Shown here: piece after piece, positions 5,511-6,898 of the stretch
How positions within the stretch are numbered: position 1 is the first letter of the stretch
Layout: every line of letters begins with the position of its first letter
Source of the DNA: Nostoc cf. edaphicum LEGE 07299
Lineage (GTDB): Bacteria > Cyanobacteriota > Cyanobacteriia > Cyanobacteriales > Nostocaceae
Length of the DNA stretch: 6,898 nt
Reading direction: 5' to 3'
Assembly: GCF_015207245.1 (NCBI RefSeq)
Contig: NZ_JADEXF010000171.1
Location: forward strand, 1-6,898
The notes under the pieces: generated by a model
Database searches by the model: none
What the model was told of the DNA's origin: nothing
The model's input: the letters and a program-made list of their open reading frames with translations, nothing else
Made by a program: the position numbers and the translations under genes

Positions 5511-6089
5511 ATGATCGCCATTTCCCAACAGCCGCCAAAAATGACCGTTGAGGAATATCTCGAATGGGAACCTCAGCAAGACCTTCGCTACGAATATGCC
5601 AATGGCGAAGTGTTTGCCATGACAGGCGGTACAATTCCCCATAACGACATTGCACTAAATCTCTACAGACCTTTGTACCCTCATTTGCGTTCCAGAGGTT
5701 GTCGAGTGAATGTGTCAGATGTGAAAATGCAACTCACTGCCCAGAGTCGCTACTATTATCCTGATGTTATTGTCAGTTGCGACCCTGAAGACCTTAATGC
5801 CCGCAACTTTATTCAACATCCGAAGTTGATTGCCGAAGTTCTTTCCCCAGGTACAAGCGCGAAAGATCGGGGTGAAAAGTTTACTTATTACCTGAGAATC
5901 CCCACTTTGCAAGAGTATATCTTGATTGACTCAGAACAAATCTCCGTTGAGCGTTACTGTCGGGGTGAGGGTAGAATGTGGCTTTACTATCCTTACACGG
6001 CTGGAGATATCGTCACTCTATCGAGCATTGAATTTGAATGTCCGATTGAATTGCTGTATGAAGGTGTTGTATTTACAACTGAAGAATAA
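5511..6089 (+). CDS. Uma2-family (DUF820) putative restriction-endonuclease-like protein
   Basis: This 192-residue protein matches the Uma2/DUF820 family, which has a PD-(D/E)XK nuclease fold and is present in many copies in cyanobacteria; its cellular substrate is generally unknown. Visible family features are MTVEEYLEWE (11-20), RYEYANGEVFAMTGG (26-40), conserved His44, PDV with Asp85, and AEVLSPGTSAKDRGEKF with Glu109 and Lys123. PTLQEYILID (131-140) follows. Asp85 and Glu109 are the likely metal-binding residues. Length and motifs are complete. The ATG at 5511 has an AAGAG element about 5 bases upstream, and a stop in the same frame at 5478 excludes a much longer form. It diverges from nifB across 1.1 kb and converges with xisI with only 14 bases between stops. 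No partner in the nif pathway is indicated. Confidence 0.9.
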   Translation: MIAISQQPPKMTVEEYLEWEPQQDLRYEYANGEVFAMTGGTIPHNDIALNLYRPLYPHLRSRGCRVNVSDVKMQLTAQSRYYYPDVIVSCDPEDLNARNFIQHPKLIAEVLSPGTSAKDRGEKFTYYLRIPTLQEYILIDSEQISVERYCRGEGRMWLYYPYTAGDIVTLSSIEFECPIELLYEGVVFTTEE

Positions 6090-6103
6090 AGAGAATACGC
6101 TCC

Positions 6104-6445
6104 TCAAGCAACTGCATAGCCAGTGTAGGGTCTTAACTCCGGTGGACGAAAACCAAGGACGATGTGTTCTTTAGGAATTCCAGCCCGTTCTAAATCGGCG
6201 GCAATGCCTTCTTCAGTGCCATCCCGTTGAATCCAGATTTTGCCATCAATTAGGTCAATATGAACCAAACAGCCGTGAATGCGGCGATCGCCATCCCAAC
6301 CTAGATCCATCCACAAATAGCGATCGCGGGTTCGATCAAACACCACTTCCGATTGAATATTGGCATAAGAATAGGGTAGTGAAGCATATTCACTGAGAAT
6401 AGCTTCAATCACCTGGCGATAGTCGTCTAACTTGGTGTAATCCAT
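6104..6445 (-). CDS. xisI: XisI family protein
   Basis: The 113-residue product matches the XisI family over its full length, from MDYTKLDDYRQVIEAIL to the RPYTGYA end; WMDLGWDGDRRIHGCLVHIDL and the WIQRDGTEEGIA stretch are family hallmarks. In Anabaena, XisI and XisH are needed with the recombinase XisF to excise the fdxN element, but most XisH/XisI pairs in cyanobacteria are not near such elements and their role is unknown. The start overlaps the 3' end of the xisH frame by 19 bases, the usual coupled arrangement, and has its own strong Shine-Dalgarno site. It is about 47% GC and carries two HIP1 octamers, unlike its AT-rich partner. The frame is intact although xisH is interrupted. No xisF-like gene is in the window. 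Confidence 0.9.
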   Translation of the reverse strand: MDYTKLDDYRQVIEAILSEYASLPYSYANIQSEVVFDRTRDRYLWMDLGWDGDRRIHGCLVHIDLIDGKIWIQRDGTEEGIAADLERAGIPKEHIVLGFRPPELRPYTGYAVA

Positions 6446-6849
6446 TGTTTAATGACCTCCTGTTTTGGATCGAATGTAATCAGCTTTAAACGATGATTTC
6501 TCAGTAACAGTTTGCCGATAGGTTCTTCAAATAAATCATCAAAAATACTATTAGGTACTGCAAGATATAGTATTCGTTCCGGCTCCAATTCAATCAAGAT
6601 ATCCTGATATAAAATATACTGAACTAACGCTTTTTATAAATCATCAACATCCGATCTTTCGGTAAAACTTTTAATCTCAACTGCAATTTTGGATTCTGTT
6701 TTTTGCGCCGCCAACAGTTGTTTAGCACCTAAATCAACATACAAATCTTTTTTACCAAACTTCAGAGTCAGTGGATCGTGAGTAATTGTCCATTTGTCTT
6801 TAATCAAAGCATTTTTAACATTGTTGTGATAAAGGTCTCTAGCTGGCAT
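6427..6849 (-). pseudogene. xisH: xisH interrupted by one in-frame stop codon
   Basis: The reading frame from the ATG at 6849 encodes 71 residues of a XisH-family protein (MPARDLYHNNVKNAL...), then a TAA at 6634-6636, then 68 more residues in the same frame with clear XisH character (KALVQYILYQDIL, EPERILYLAV, EPIGKLLL, FDPKQEVIKQW) ending in TAG at 6427-6429. The total of 140 codons plus stop is the normal family length, so the only lesion is codon 72. From family memory this position is usually Glu (DLEKAL), so a single GAA-to-TAA change explains it. XisH has a PD-(D/E)XK-like core; the likely residues Asp39, Glu58 and Lys60 (VEIKSF) all precede the stop, but the C-terminal half of the fold would be lost. 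GC is about 33%. Alternatives are a sequencing error, a truncated product or read-through. Confidence 0.85.
6455..6461 (-). promoter_or_regulatory. Strong ribosome binding site of xisI, inside xisH
   Basis: The minus strand reads AGGAGGT here, 9 bases before the xisI ATG, within the last codons of the xisH frame. It supports the xisI start and means xisI translation need not depend on ribosomes finishing xisH, which matters because xisH has a premature stop. Confidence 0.7.
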
Positions 6850-6898
6850 ACAGGTGTAGTTTTAGACTTATATTTTTATTTGAGGAAATCGCTACACT
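6850..6898 (-). promoter_or_regulatory. Short region upstream of xisH at the window edge
   Basis: The minus strand has a TATAAG (6870-6865) about 15 bases before the xisH ATG, which could be a -10 box giving a very short leader. No Shine-Dalgarno site precedes the ATG, and no good -35 box is seen before the window ends. Confidence 0.2.

Noticed and set aside
5511..6849. uma2-xisI-xisH as a new defence or recombination system
   Set aside because: All three are known, widespread cyanobacterial families; no recombinase, toxin motif or conserved linkage can be shown from this window, and xisH is interrupted.

Overview
The window comes from a nitrogen-fixing cyanobacterium, probably filamentous or otherwise multicellular. 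The evidence is the gene order nifB-fdxN-nifS-nifU, the cyanobacterial form of each protein, eight copies of the HIP1 octamer GCGATCGC (positions 369, 928, 1646, 1671, 3097, 5344, 6284, 6320), and neighbours of the Uma2 and XisH/XisI families that are abundant in cyanobacteria. I cannot name the genus from the sequence alone.

Layout. Positions 1-245 are the spacer downstream of nifU; nifH would be expected beyond the left edge. Positions 246-4391 hold four nif genes, all on the minus strand and transcribed right to left: nifB, fdxN, nifS, nifU. The nifB-fdxN and nifS-nifU spacers carry two related copies of an inverted array of seven-base units. Positions 4392-5510 are a 1.1-kb non-coding stretch upstream of nifB. 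Its nifB-proximal 300 bases are about 50% GC and the rest is AT-rich. It contains three tandem 22-bp units and several hairpins, two of which look like intrinsic terminators for leftward transcription. Right of it are a divergent uma2-like gene (5511-6089, plus) and, convergent to that, a xisH-xisI pair (minus). xisH is interrupted by one in-frame TAA.

How the genes work together. NifS takes sulfur from cysteine, NifU assembles Fe-S clusters with it, and NifB fuses two [4Fe-4S] clusters into NifB-co, the core of the nitrogenase FeMo cofactor. FdxN is the small ferredoxin thought to support this. The uma2/xisHI block is accessory. XisH and XisI were named for their role in excising the fdxN element in Anabaena, but here fdxN is intact and no element or recombinase is visible, so the proximity may be chance.

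I see no wholly new gene system. The items most worth a second look are the paired heptamer arrays, the 22-bp tandem units upstream of nifB, the nonsense codon in xisH and the leftward terminators between uma2 and nifB.
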